Positions 49,700-58,437 of a stretch of 64,000 bases of DNA are shown here, in pieces. Numbering within the stretch: position 1 is the first letter of the stretch; every line of letters begins with the position of its first letter. The position numbers and the translations under genes were made by a program. This stretch comes from a virus. The stretch lies in the IMG/VR virus record IMGVR_UViG_3300047666_000603, positions 1-64,000 of that record; one strand, given 5' to 3'. The notes under the pieces are model-generated. The model was given only the letters and a program-made list of their open reading frames with translations. It made no database searches and had not been told where the DNA came from.

Positions 49700-50070
49700 T
49701 GACTAAAAAATGGCTCCGAATCACCCGTAAAGTAGCAATAAGAGATCAAGAACTCAAAGAGAACCCTTGGGGTAGTAAGATATTCTTTGAGGAGCTACGT
49801 AGAGGAGCTGTAACAGATAGGAGTGAAGTGTATATATACCAAAGAGAGCAGAGAGCAGACGGAGCCTTATACACCCCAAGACGTGTAACAGTGAATGAAT
49901 TGCTTAGTGCTGACCTAGCCGTATTAGATGAGGGCGATAGTTTCAGCAGCTACCTCTCCACACAAGTGTTTAATGAGGGTGATAGTGCTGAGACATATAC
50001 AGCAGAAGAAACATACGAAGAAGGGAATAGTGCTACAGTTTATTCTTTACAGAGCAGCTTTTCTATTTAA
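49699..50070 (+). CDS. Hypothetical protein with C-terminal triplicate repeat, 123 aa
   Basis: Starts MTKKWLRITRKVAIRDQELK, overlapping the previous stop (TAATG). The tail holds three imperfect copies of about 16 aa: EGDSFSSYLSTQVFN, EGDSAETYTAEETYE, EGNSATVYSLQSSF. Likely a virion accessory protein; function unknown. Confidence 0.5.
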   Translation: MTKKWLRITRKVAIRDQELKENPWGSKIFFEELRRGAVTDRSEVYIYQREQRADGALYTPRRVTVNELLSADLAVLDEGDSFSSYLSTQVFNEGDSAETYTAEETYEEGNSATVYSLQSSFSI

Positions 50071-50088
50071 GAAATGTTCACCCTTAGA

Positions 50089-50125
50089 CAATAACATAAC
50101 AACCTACTAAGCTATTTATCTTTAC
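50089..50125 (+). promoter_or_regulatory. Late promoter 6 (fibre/lysis)
   Basis: CAATAACAT (50089-50097), 19 bp, TATCTTTAC (50117-50125). ATG 50144 is 27 nt from the -7 box. Confidence 0.65.
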
Positions 50126-50143
50126 ACCTAAATTAAGGGGTAA

Positions 50144-52165
50144 ATGGCACAAATATTCGCTTTAAAGCGTCGCGGTGACACGGCTGCAAATTGGACATCT
50201 AACGCGACAGTTTTACTCGAACGTCAACTTGGATTTCAAACAGACGGGGGTGAAGGCTCTCGACCCTTAATGAAATTTGGTGATGGTGCAACAGCGTGGG
50301 GAAGTCTCCCGTTCATAGCGCGAAAGAACAACCTCACCGCCACGACAAGCCCCACAGTAAGCAACGACAACACCCAATATTATGAGGTGGGTTCGCTTTG
50401 GTCAAATGTAAACGCCCCTGCAAGCCCATTAGTATACATTCTCACAAGCGCAACTACGGGAGCGGCTAATTGGCAGCAAATAAACGCGGGTGGAGGAGGA
50501 GGAAGCGCAGCATGGGGGTCAATAACAGGAACACTCTCCGCGCAAACAGACCTACAAGCAGCCCTAGACGCTAAAGTGGCTACAACAGGGAATGAAACAA
50601 TAGCGGGGGTGAAAACCTTCTCGTCATTTCCTGTAACGCCAAGTTCGGCCCCCACAACAGACTACCAAGCGGCAAATAAGAAATATGTAGATGACAGTCC
50701 TAGTACCGCTGCAAACACTAGTTTAGTAGATACTGACTTAGTTGTAGCTCCCTTCACAAATGTTCAAGACTTTGCAGATGGTATTGATTCGGCTGTACTA
50801 AAGGCAAGAGGTACAGGTGTATCTAGTAGCTATGTATCTACCGTCGCAGTGGGGGGAACTACCTTTGCACAGCCAGCAGTCTCAGGAGAGATAAACAGCG
50901 ATGAAGGCTATTTTTCTATTAGCTACGCGGGGGCAACAGGTATAACGGTTACGACGTTATCAGTAGATTCTACTTATATATACATAGATAACACGGGAGC
51001 TTTACAGCAACAAGTTACAGAACCAACTAGACAAGATTGGTCGCGCAAAATGTTCACAATGCGTATTGCGGTCGATGCAGTTGCTGAAACGATTATTGGC
51101 TTTGAGTATCTGAATAATCCGATTGGTCATTACTCGAATAGTATTAGAGATTTATATACAGCTCTTCTTGCTCAGGGTGTACCGTTTAAAGTTGGTCAAA
51201 CTATTACAGGTCGCGCAACTGATTTAGGCTTTAACGCTTCGGCGGGAACTATCATGGAGTTTGGAGGGACGGGCGATATTAACAACGCTAACCTTTTGGA
51301 CATTGACGAGGTGACTAACGCCACTTACGACTTACTCACAAGGACAACAATTGCGTTTGAAAACCTAACAGACCTTGTAAAGTTCTGGGATAACGCGGGA
51401 ACTATTACAGCACTAGGTTCAACAACAGTAGTAGGTCATAGGTTGTACCGTTTCAGTAACGGTCAGTTTGCCATGCAATACGGACAAGGGAACTACGCTA
51501 ACATTTCTTTGGCTCGTGCGGGTGTACTGCTAGAGGATTACGTTCTTAACCCTCGATTAGTTAACGCTACTTTTTTTGGTTGGTGGTTGATCCAAGAAAC
51601 GGCAACGAATACAGGCGGGACAACTTTAACAGATTTTAGGGAGTACAATATTGGTGTGCAAGGTGGTAGTTCTAGCGTATTAGCTGGATGTTTGCTACAA
51701 GGTAACAACCTTTCCGACTTGCTTGACGCTGATGCAGCGATAGTCAACCTCGGAATAACAGCAACAGCAGCAGAAATTGACCTTGTAATTGGTGGTACAA
51801 GCGCGTTTCAAGCTCAGATTGATGCTTTATCAATACCCGACGAAGAAGATATTAGAGGGACGGCTCTGTACAGTGCCAGCGTTTCAGGAACAGTAACGCT
51901 CAACCTAACCACCTTCACGGCCTTTTACGCTATTCTAACAGGTAACACAACTTTAGCAGTAAACAACACGCCCGCAAGTGGTAAAACATTCACTAGATCG
52001 CTTAAAATAGTATCCACGGCAACAGAATCATTGACACTACCCGCCGCATGGAATGTCATAGGAACTTATGCAGCAGACACAACCGTAAACGATTTGCAAA
52101 TTGAGTTCACCAACTTCCCGACAGTGGGTCTAGTCGTAACTGTTTACATCAATCAATTACCATGA
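50144..52165 (+). CDS. Tail fibre protein
   Basis: 673 aa. The N-terminus (KRRGDTAANWTSNATVLLER, GFQTDGG...PLMKFGDGATAWGSLPF) is the common phage-fibre start that anchors to the tail. DYQAANKKYVDDS at about 168-180 is the recurring fibre collar motif. The remainder is Gly/Thr/Asn-rich beta, and the C-terminal 100 aa form a beta module similar in style to those of the 18519 protein. Likely primary receptor-binding fibre. Confidence 0.8.
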   Translation: MAQIFALKRRGDTAANWTSNATVLLERQLGFQTDGGEGSRPLMKFGDGATAWGSLPFIARKNNLTATTSPTVSNDNTQYYEVGSLWSNVNAPASPLVYILTSATTGAANWQQINAGGGGGSAAWGSITGTLSAQTDLQAALDAKVATTGNETIAGVKTFSSFPVTPSSAPTTDYQAANKKYVDDSPSTAANTSLVDTDLVVAPFTNVQDFADGIDSAVLKARGTGVSSSYVSTVAVGGTTFAQPAVSGEINSDEGYFSISYAGATGITVTTLSVDSTYIYIDNTGALQQQVTEPTRQDWSRKMFTMRIAVDAVAETIIGFEYLNNPIGHYSNSIRDLYTALLAQGVPFKVGQTITGRATDLGFNASAGTIMEFGGTGDINNANLLDIDEVTNATYDLLTRTTIAFENLTDLVKFWDNAGTITALGSTTVVGHRLYRFSNGQFAMQYGQGNYANISLARAGVLLEDYVLNPRLVNATFFGWWLIQETATNTGGTTLTDFREYNIGVQGGSSSVLAGCLLQGNNLSDLLDADAAIVNLGITATAAEIDLVIGGTSAFQAQIDALSIPDEEDIRGTALYSASVSGTVTLNLTTFTAFYAILTGNTTLAVNNTPASGKTFTRSLKIVSTATESLTLPAAWNVIGTYAADTTVNDLQIEFTNFPTVGLVVTVYINQLP

Positions 52166-52737
52166 TAGCTATAACGATAACGCAACGAGATAAGTCTTTA
52201 AACGACTTGAGCAACAAGATAGGCTCTGTACTAACCAAAGGAGAACACCCTAACGTATGGTGGGGCGAAGAGCGTGTAGTAGGTGGCTATAAAAATAGAG
52301 AAGACTTACATGAGCTGGATGGGTGGTATAACGTTGTTCAGCCTGTAATAGGTGAGAATCAAAAGCGCGGTGCAATCTACTTCGATGCTGACAATGATGT
52401 TTTCACATACACAAAAATTGAACTCACAGAGCAGGAGATAGACCAACGTTTAGAAATATCAATGCCGCGCCGAGACTTCAAAGTAGCTTTACTTAAAAAT
52501 CACGAAATCACAAATACAGATGTAGATAATCTTTTTTCTATATTAATTGAAAGTGATTCTGAAATGCTTTTAGCCGTTGAGGAGATGAAAATAATGTGGT
52601 ATGAAAGCGAAGTGTTTACCAATACAACACCTGAGTTATTTCAATTCGCGGGAATGATGACCAGCGTTGCGGGTATTGAACTTTCAGAGCAAGACTTGAA
52701 ACAGATATTTATTGACCATCAAAATGCAGATGTGTAA
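52162..52737 (+). CDS. Hypothetical fibre-associated protein, 191 aa
   Basis: Starts MIAITITQRDKSLNDLSNKI with ATGA-type overlap with the fibre gene. Alpha/beta, acidic C-terminus (GIELSEQDLKQIFIDHQNAD). Probably a fibre assembly or tail accessory protein given its place. Confidence 0.5.
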   Translation: MIAITITQRDKSLNDLSNKIGSVLTKGEHPNVWWGEERVVGGYKNREDLHELDGWYNVVQPVIGENQKRGAIYFDADNDVFTYTKIELTEQEIDQRLEISMPRRDFKVALLKNHEITNTDVDNLFSILIESDSEMLLAVEEMKIMWYESEVFTNTTPELFQFAGMMTSVAGIELSEQDLKQIFIDHQNADV

Positions 52738-53513
52738 TGAATAGAAGGATGTTAGGAAAAGGCGGTAAATGTATTACTCCATCATACTCATTTTGGACAC
52801 CGGTAAACATGGTGTCAGGCTTAGAGTATTGGTTTGATTCGGCAAACACTTGTGAAATGTCAATTGAATCTGATAATCAAAGTGTTAATACTTGGAACGA
52901 CCAAAGCGGAAACGCTAGAAATGTTACCGCTTTCTCATCGTCAGCATACCCCAAGGCAAATACCGACTCTTTAAATGGTTATAATGTTATAGATTTCACA
53001 CCAAGCGGAACTGTTGCGGCAGCATTTGTAGCAAATAACAGTGTTACAATAACTCAGTCAGATACTATTGTTGTATTTGCCGCATCGACTGGAACACAAG
53101 GCGCGTATGTAGACTCATATAGTACGCCGCAACACGTGTTTTATAATAGAGGGGAAAGATTAGCCGCTGGCGCTCTTTTAAACGCAGGAACATTAAGCGG
53201 GTTATATAGGATTCAGGGAGTAGAATTAAATGGGGTATCTTCAAAAATATATTCAGACGCTGTTCAAGTTGCTTCTGGAAACACTGGCACAAATTCTTTG
53301 AATGGAATAACAATAGGCAGGTATAGAACAAGTGTTGGAGCATCGGTAGCGGCTGTTTTGACTGGGCAAATAGGAGATGTTATTGTTTTTTCAGGGGTAG
53401 ACACATCAAAACGACAATTTTGTGAAGGATACTTATCTTGGAAGTGGGCGGGTGATGGGAGTTACCTACCAATAGGGCATCCGTATAAATCAACAGCACC
53501 ATCAATACCATAA
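52737..53513 (+). CDS. Lectin-like (ConA/LamG fold) fibre protein
   Basis: 258 aa. GLEYWFDSANTCEMS, NTWNDQSGNARNVTA and VIDFTPSG show the pattern (YW-D, W-DQSGN) of concanavalin-A-like domains found in phage fibres and glycan-binding proteins; GITIGRYRTS and GQIGDVIVFSGV are the following strands. Probably binds surface glycan. One-base stop/start overlap with the gene before. Confidence 0.7.
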   Translation: MNRRMLGKGGKCITPSYSFWTPVNMVSGLEYWFDSANTCEMSIESDNQSVNTWNDQSGNARNVTAFSSSAYPKANTDSLNGYNVIDFTPSGTVAAAFVANNSVTITQSDTIVVFAASTGTQGAYVDSYSTPQHVFYNRGERLAAGALLNAGTLSGLYRIQGVELNGVSSKIYSDAVQVASGNTGTNSLNGITIGRYRTSVGASVAAVLTGQIGDVIVFSGVDTSKRQFCEGYLSWKWAGDGSYLPIGHPYKSTAPSIP

Positions 53514-53528
53514 AACAAACCTAAAAAA

Positions 53529-54626
53529 ATGATACTAAATACAAGAATATTTGAATTTGACAGCAGGGTCTTGGTCAACCTCCCTGAGCAAGTGACACAC
53601 TTTCGAGGCTTTTCCGTTGACTTTTCAGCAACTAAAGTAGATGGCTTGTACCAATACACCGCAGACACAAAGCCTGAGGTATTCAACGATTGGCTAACCT
53701 ATTGCATAACCAACGACCTCTCCGTTGTGTGGACGCTCAATATGTCAAGCTTTACCATCGAAAAAGAAATAGATTTTGTCACTCAATTAATTAGCCAAGG
53801 ACTAAAGATTACTCACTTTCAAATGGGTGGTGAGTTCTGGCTTGGTAAGTATTACTTAGGTGATACAAATCAGAAGGGTGTAGTGGAGCAAGTGAGAATA
53901 GCAGACTACCTATTAATGATGGATGACTGGATTCCTTCTTTACGCTTGCATTTCCCTGATGTACAACTAATGATTCTTGGTTGTTCACACCAAAATGGAG
54001 ACAACCAAACAGAGAAGTACAGAAAGCAATGGAACGATGCCGTAATTGAATACAAGGAAGCGAACGACGCGAATGATACAATGGGCTTCACCGTTCATTA
54101 TTACGCAGGGGCCAAACCTGACTTGCAGCCATCAAACGGAGAAGAGGCAATATTTCAGAACATTGACTGGTCTCCTTTTATTTCTCAATTAAGAGAGCCA
54201 TTTCCCGACGTAGATATAATTATTACTGAAAGCGGATGGTATGCATCAGACAAGAGCCAAGAACAGCTTGATAAAATGGTGGAATTTTACGAGTCAGGAG
54301 TAGAGGCAATCGGAGAGAACGGAATCATGGGCCTTCACGTTCTGAACCAACAAAAAGAAAGCTATCACAACTGGTTTGACAGAGATGGAATTACAGATGT
54401 CGGTGATAATTTCCTTGATTATTTCGATTTACAGATTGAAGAAGAGGAAGAAGTTGTTTTAGTAGGTGTTATTCCCAATAAAAAGGGGCAATGGGTCATG
54501 TGGGGAAGGCAGACGTTGATATTTTCAAATGAGCAACGATTTAAAGTGCGTGTTCGATTTGAAACTTGGCCTTTTAGCTCCGACGATTATGGCAAAACAA
54601 TTAACGAATTAAAGGAAATCAGATAA
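53529..54626 (+). CDS. Glycoside-hydrolase-like protein (TIM barrel, clan A type)
   Basis: 365 aa. THFQMGGEFWLGKYY (acid/base Glu, about 101) and IIITESGWYASDK (nucleophile Glu, about 238) are spaced as in clan GH-A retaining glycosidases, with GFTVHYYAG and MGLHVLNQQKES as later strands. A C-terminal beta piece follows. It sits among fibre genes, so a virion-borne capsule or polysaccharide-degrading enzyme is likely. No signal peptide. Confidence 0.7.
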   Translation: MILNTRIFEFDSRVLVNLPEQVTHFRGFSVDFSATKVDGLYQYTADTKPEVFNDWLTYCITNDLSVVWTLNMSSFTIEKEIDFVTQLISQGLKITHFQMGGEFWLGKYYLGDTNQKGVVEQVRIADYLLMMDDWIPSLRLHFPDVQLMILGCSHQNGDNQTEKYRKQWNDAVIEYKEANDANDTMGFTVHYYAGAKPDLQPSNGEEAIFQNIDWSPFISQLREPFPDVDIIITESGWYASDKSQEQLDKMVEFYESGVEAIGENGIMGLHVLNQQKESYHNWFDRDGITDVGDNFLDYFDLQIEEEEEVVLVGVIPNKKGQWVMWGRQTLIFSNEQRFKVRVRFETWPFSSDDYGKTINELKEIR

Positions 54627-54629
54627 CAA

Positions 54630-54923
54630 ATGTTATACGGTATTGGTATACATTGGCTTGAAAATTTAAACATGGACGTAACAGGTGGAGACGTGCTTCA
54701 ATTAGCTATAATACTCGTGTCAATCGGGGTTGTATACGGGGTAACTAAAACAAGACAGGACGCTCAAGAAAAGCGCATGGACACGCTAGAGGCTATGATA
54801 AACACACAAATACAGGTGGATAATTCCATTAAAGATGTGCTAACGAAGTTAGAAGTAGGGCAAGCTGCAATGACGGTGGAGATAAAAAACCTAATTCATA
54901 GACTTAACGCACATGGGAAGTAA
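54630..54923 (+). CDS. Holin-like single-TM protein with coiled coil
   Basis: 97 aa. TM helix at about 22-40 (DVLQLAIILVSIGVVYGVT) and a long charged helix (QEKRMDTLEAMINTQIQVDN) give the XhlA/haemolysin-type holin accessory layout. Immediately upstream of envelope proteins and the amidase. An alternative start is at the internal Met 54672. Confidence 0.55.
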   Translation: MLYGIGIHWLENLNMDVTGGDVLQLAIILVSIGVVYGVTKTRQDAQEKRMDTLEAMINTQIQVDNSIKDVLTKLEVGQAAMTVEIKNLIHRLNAHGK

Positions 54924-55338
54924 ATGTCTTTTTTTCTTCTTCCTCGCGACAAATGTAGCGACAGCACAAAACACCTTCAAGGCAAACACATACACCTATG
55001 AGAAATACGAAGGTAGCTTAAATGTAAAGCTCATATTCAACGAGACGGTGAGTGTATGGAGTGTGATAGACAGCATCCACTACCTACCCCTAGTGACTGA
55101 CAGTGTTTTAATATTGGAGTTTGTAGGAAGCGGAAACTATCACAGAGATGGATATTGCGAAATACAAGCAACATTACAAGGAGAGAGGTTTTACGTATGT
55201 AAAGATAGGGTGTGTTTTTTGCTCACCATCTCCCCGCCACTCTTTAAAAACAAGAAAACAACTCTGAAATACCTCTACAAAAACTGTGTAGTGACGTGGG
55301 ATGAGGGCAATGACGAAGCAAGAATAGAATGGGAATGA
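54913..55338 (+). CDS. Exported protein, 141 aa
   Basis: Signal peptide MGSKCLFFFFLATNVATAQN (cleavage likely after ATA or AQ), then a beta domain with YEGSLNVKLIFNETVSVWSV and several Cys (KDRVCFLLT). Periplasmic. Overlaps the holin-like gene by 11 nt. Role in lysis is possible from context. Confidence 0.6.
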   Translation: MGSKCLFFFFLATNVATAQNTFKANTYTYEKYEGSLNVKLIFNETVSVWSVIDSIHYLPLVTDSVLILEFVGSGNYHRDGYCEIQATLQGERFYVCKDRVCFLLTISPPLFKNKKTTLKYLYKNCVVTWDEGNDEARIEWE

Positions 55339-55661
55339 AAACACCTAAAATAGATTTTACAGGCATGGCGCGTAGCCGCTTAAAGGTTACGTTTATATTT
55401 GGAGGGTTTGGAATGGTCGGTGTTTTCTTTACAATGTTTATGATATGGAAAGCGTCAGAGGTAGGGCAGTACGATGTTGTGGCCGCATGGAGTTCGTTAG
55501 GCTCAATATATGTAGCAACTTTAGCGGTGAGTGGCTACTACCTTTCAAGAGAGACGCAACGCCCCTCACTGCTCTCTAATACATTTGTAGGAATGGGTGA
55601 TGTAGAGAAAAGAATATTAGATGGTGAAGACGAGTCAGACCCCGAATCAATTCCTTTGTAA
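55329..55661 (+). CDS. Holin candidate, two TM segments
   Basis: 110 aa with TM helices at about 19-43 (VTFIFGGFGMVGVFFTMFMI) and 52-74 (VVAAWSSLGSIYVATLAVSG), charged C-terminus. Overlaps the previous gene by 10 nt and shares one base with the amidase gene. The best holin candidate in the window by topology and adjacency. Confidence 0.6.
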   Translation: MGMKTPKIDFTGMARSRLKVTFIFGGFGMVGVFFTMFMIWKASEVGQYDVVAAWSSLGSIYVATLAVSGYYLSRETQRPSLLSNTFVGMGDVEKRILDGEDESDPESIPL

Positions 55662-56182
55662 TGGCTAGAAATTTCGGCAGACCTATACAGCAAATAATAT
55701 TACACACCACAGCTACAAGCCAAAGCGCGACAGTGGAGTCAATAAAAACATTTTGGGCTACACCTAAACGGAATAAGGTGACGGGTGAAAAGGAGCCATA
55801 CATACCTAATTTGCAGGGTGGATGCGGATGGTCTACACCAATCGGATACCATTATATTATAGGGGTGAATGGTGAGCGACATATATTAGCTCATTTATCA
55901 CAAGTGGTAAATGGTGTTCGCGGCTACAATTGGAACTCATGCCACATCAGCTACATTGGCGGCAGAAATGGTGACGATAGAACTCCCGCGCAAAAAGCAG
56001 AAACAAAAAAACTCATACAAGAACTACGTAGTGATAAAATACTTGGGCCTATACCCGTTATTGGTCACAGAGACACGTATGGGGATGCAAACAGGGATGG
56101 TGTGATAGATAGCAGGGATTGGAAAAAAACTTGCCCTAGCTTCTCTGTGTCTGATTGGCTTGTAGAGGATGGTGTTATTTAA
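55661..56182 (+). CDS. N-acetylmuramoyl-L-alanine amidase (endolysin)
   Basis: 173 aa, a single Amidase_2 domain: IILHTTAT (zinc His, about 13), GYHYIIGVNGE, NSCHISYIGG, IPVIGHRDTYG (GHRD, zinc His and catalytic residue region) and TCPSFSV (second zinc ligand region). No signal peptide, so release through the holin is expected. Cleaves the amide between lactyl and L-Ala in peptidoglycan. Confidence 0.93.
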   Translation: MARNFGRPIQQIILHTTATSQSATVESIKTFWATPKRNKVTGEKEPYIPNLQGGCGWSTPIGYHYIIGVNGERHILAHLSQVVNGVRGYNWNSCHISYIGGRNGDDRTPAQKAETKKLIQELRSDKILGPIPVIGHRDTYGDANRDGVIDSRDWKKTCPSFSVSDWLVEDGVI

Positions 56183-56421
56183 GATGTTAAGCTTTTAGCA
56201 AACCTTTTGGTTGACATTCTTTTTACATTTCCCACATCATCTTCACAAACAAAAACCTCTCCCTTATAGTATTCTCTATACCAATTCGACTCAGGCTCCC
56301 GCTGTAAAAACATACCCCAATAAGCACATCCAAAAGTAAACGAGTTTGTTGGGTCTAGGCAGTAAAGCATAACTTTCTTCTTGAATGGGGTTCTCAATAT
56401 TCCTGTAGTAATATATTTCAT
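56179..56421 (-). CDS. Hypothetical protein, 80 aa
   Basis: Start ATG 56421 (MKYITTGILRTPFKKKVMLY). Contains SFTFGCAYWGMFLQREPESN. Converges with the amidase gene with a 4-nt overlap. Followed upstream by the terminator of the next minus-strand gene. Function unknown. Confidence 0.5.
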   Translation of the reverse strand: MKYITTGILRTPFKKKVMLYCLDPTNSFTFGCAYWGMFLQREPESNWYREYYKGEVFVCEDDVGNVKRMSTKRFAKSLTS

Positions 56422-56449
56422 ACACAAATATAACCATTCCTTTTGTAAT

Positions 56450-56483
56450 AAAAAAGCCCCACGTTAATTAAAACGCAGGGCTT
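56450..56483 (-). terminator. Rho-independent terminator (minus strand)
   Basis: On the minus strand AAGCCC pairs with GGGCTT (with inner CG pairs and an A+T loop) and is followed by six T. It ends transcription of the gene at 56505-57776. Confidence 0.8.
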
Positions 56484-56504
56484 ATACAAACATAAACTAA
56501 AACA

Positions 56505-57776
56505 TTATTCCTTCACTCTAAGGCTTTCCACGTTTACCCCGAACTTATCTGCTATTTCTTGAAGCGTAAGCTCAACCACCTTCTCTTCTTTAGCGGGGAG
56601 AATGGATGCCCATTTACCCATATAGAATACAGTGCCTTGACTTTCATTTAAGAAAAACCCACTATCACGATTTAATAAAGGTGTTCCTTCCTTGTGCGTA
56701 AAGGAACAGCCTCCCGCCACAGATATATATTTCACCCCTTCCTCAAACCCTCTTCGTTTTGCTTCTGCTATTAATGCGGAGGTGATTTCTTCTTTGGTGC
56801 ATTTTCTGTAATTACCATCTACTTCCCACCCTAAGTCATTGTTATGCCATTCTCCACATCCATCAAATCCATATCCTTTAATATATCCATCCCCATCTCT
56901 TTCACCATTAAAATTAACCATTCCAGCACCACAGCCATCCGTATACCACTCACCATTCACCAACTCAGGCTTTTTCTCTTCCACTATTTCAGCCCATTTG
57001 CCGTCTTCATATATTCTAACTCCTGAAAATCTACAGTCCTCCTCAGTTGCGCAAAGATAACTCACATCACCGTTATTAAAGAAGTCACCCGTAATTTCAG
57101 ATATTTCACCATCTAAACCTGTAGCTACAACACCCTTAACAAACCCTCTCTTCTTAGCTTCTTTTATCAAAACTTCTGTCACTTCTTGTTCGCTTGCGGG
57201 AACTAACTTAGGAACCCAATAATCATTAGCCATGCAGTAAATTGAATTATCACTTGAGTAATCCACCCAATCGCCATCTCTACCAATACCGTACCCAAGG
57301 GCTGAACCGTTCTTAGTTATTTCTGTAAGGCAAAATATCTGACACCCACTAGTGGTTGTATATTTATACCACTTTCCCACCTCTAATTCAGGCTTCTCAA
57401 ACAACTCAGGAGCTTCTTTCTCTATTCTTTCTTTCCAAGATTGACAGGCAGCCTTATGCCCATCTAACAGGAATTGCTTTTTCACTTTTACTGTATCTTT
57501 CATTTTCTTTTTTGGTTTGTATTCTTTGATTAGGTCGGCACCAGATTGACGTTCATAAGCAAAATAATTTCCATCTGAAGTGTAAACCTCATTATTCATG
57601 GAATCTATAAATTTGTACTCTGATAGGGTGCAAGAATCAACGCGTCTACCCTTCATTTCACCCGTAATATTCCCATCACGTCTTACATACCTTTTACCTT
57701 CTTCTATTTTCATTTGTTTTGATTTATTTTGTTTGTCTTGATAACGGTGCATCCAATACCATTCTGTTACACTCAT
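56505..57776 (-). CDS. Repeat-containing hypothetical protein, 423 aa
   Basis: Start ATG 57776 (MSVTEWYWMHRYQDKQNKSK); a TTG nine codons upstream is also open. Contains at least two related blocks, each with a GKWY/GEWY...GYG..GDW or GEW pattern followed by a helix ending AKKRGFVKGV / AKRRGFEEGV. Aromatic/Gly-rich repeat blocks of this type occur in Bacteroidota phages. C-terminus TLQEIADKFGVNVESLRVKE looks like a small HTH-like tail. Function unknown. Confidence 0.6.
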   Translation of the reverse strand: MSVTEWYWMHRYQDKQNKSKQMKIEEGKRYVRRDGNITGEMKGRRVDSCTLSEYKFIDSMNNEVYTSDGNYFAYERQSGADLIKEYKPKKKMKDTVKVKKQFLLDGHKAACQSWKERIEKEAPELFEKPELEVGKWYKYTTTSGCQIFCLTEITKNGSALGYGIGRDGDWVDYSSDNSIYCMANDYWVPKLVPASEQEVTEVLIKEAKKRGFVKGVVATGLDGEISEITGDFFNNGDVSYLCATEEDCRFSGVRIYEDGKWAEIVEEKKPELVNGEWYTDGCGAGMVNFNGERDGDGYIKGYGFDGCGEWHNNDLGWEVDGNYRKCTKEEITSALIAEAKRRGFEEGVKYISVAGGCSFTHKEGTPLLNRDSGFFLNESQGTVFYMGKWASILPAKEEKVVELTLQEIADKFGVNVESLRVKE

Positions 57777-57790
57777 TACAATATGTGTTT

Positions 57791-58018
57791 TTATTTTGTC
57801 CAACTAGATTTGTTTTCAAGCATTCTTAGAACGGCGGGGAATAGGTGTTGTAATTGATTTACACTCACGCCGTTCTTTTCAGCTAAATCAGCCATGCAAT
57901 TAGCTAAAGTAGCCTCAGATTCCTCGCCATCTTCAAATAACCAGTTCTTCACGTATTTATGAGCGGGGTATATTTCCCTCACTCCTTTGTTATACTTAAA
58001 TTTCAATACATCTTCCAT
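57791..58018 (-). CDS. Hypothetical protein, 75 aa
   Basis: Start ATG 58018 (MEDVLKFKYNKGVREIYPAH); the longer frame would enter the divergent promoter. Acidic helical middle (DGEESEATLANCMADLAEKN). No motif recognised. Confidence 0.55.
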   Translation of the reverse strand: MEDVLKFKYNKGVREIYPAHKYVKNWLFEDGEESEATLANCMADLAEKNGVSVNQLQHLFPAVLRMLENKSSWTK

Positions 58019-58020
58019 TA

Positions 58021-58057
58021 CAATAACGTTTAATTTGTTTGTGAGCCGTAAATTTAC
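58021..58057 (+). promoter_or_regulatory. Late promoter 7 (spanin-like genes)
   Basis: CAATAACGT (58021-58029), 19 bp, TAAATTTAC (58049-58057). ATG 58072 is 23 nt from the -7 box. Confidence 0.6.
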
Positions 58058-58071
58058 GAAATACATTTGTA

Positions 58072-58437
58072 ATGGACAAGAATAAGCTCAATTTATACGG
58101 AATTATTATTTGTGTTGCCCTGCTATTAGTGGCTGTCGGCACAATAATAAACCAAGACGCTAAAATACACAATCTAAACGTGAGCCTCAAGGTGTATGAG
58201 AAGCAGCAAGAGCAATTAGAGACAGAGAAAGATGTTCTCCGCAAAGAAATTAAACAAAACGAGAAGCAAATAGCCAAGCTAGAGAAAGAACTAAATAAAA
58301 TTCCTACAGATGCAGAGATTATTACTAACAGTCCTATTGTTTACGTCACTTACGATGATGTGTGGCGCACAATCACTCAACCTATCGAAGAGGCAATTAA
58401 TTTCGTTCAACGGGGAGACAGTGTTATTCCTAACTAA
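58072..58437 (+). CDS. Inner-membrane spanin-like protein
   Basis: 121 aa. N-terminal TM helix (about 8-25: LYGIIICVALLLVAVGTI) then a long coiled coil (QQEQLETEKDVLRKEIKQNE, KQIAKLEKELNKI), the i-spanin layout. It reads from late promoter 7 and overlaps the next gene by 128 nt, like Rz/Rz1. Confidence 0.65.
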   Translation: MDKNKLNLYGIIICVALLLVAVGTIINQDAKIHNLNVSLKVYEKQQEQLETEKDVLRKEIKQNEKQIAKLEKELNKIPTDAEIITNSPIVYVTYDDVWRTITQPIEEAINFVQRGDSVIPN

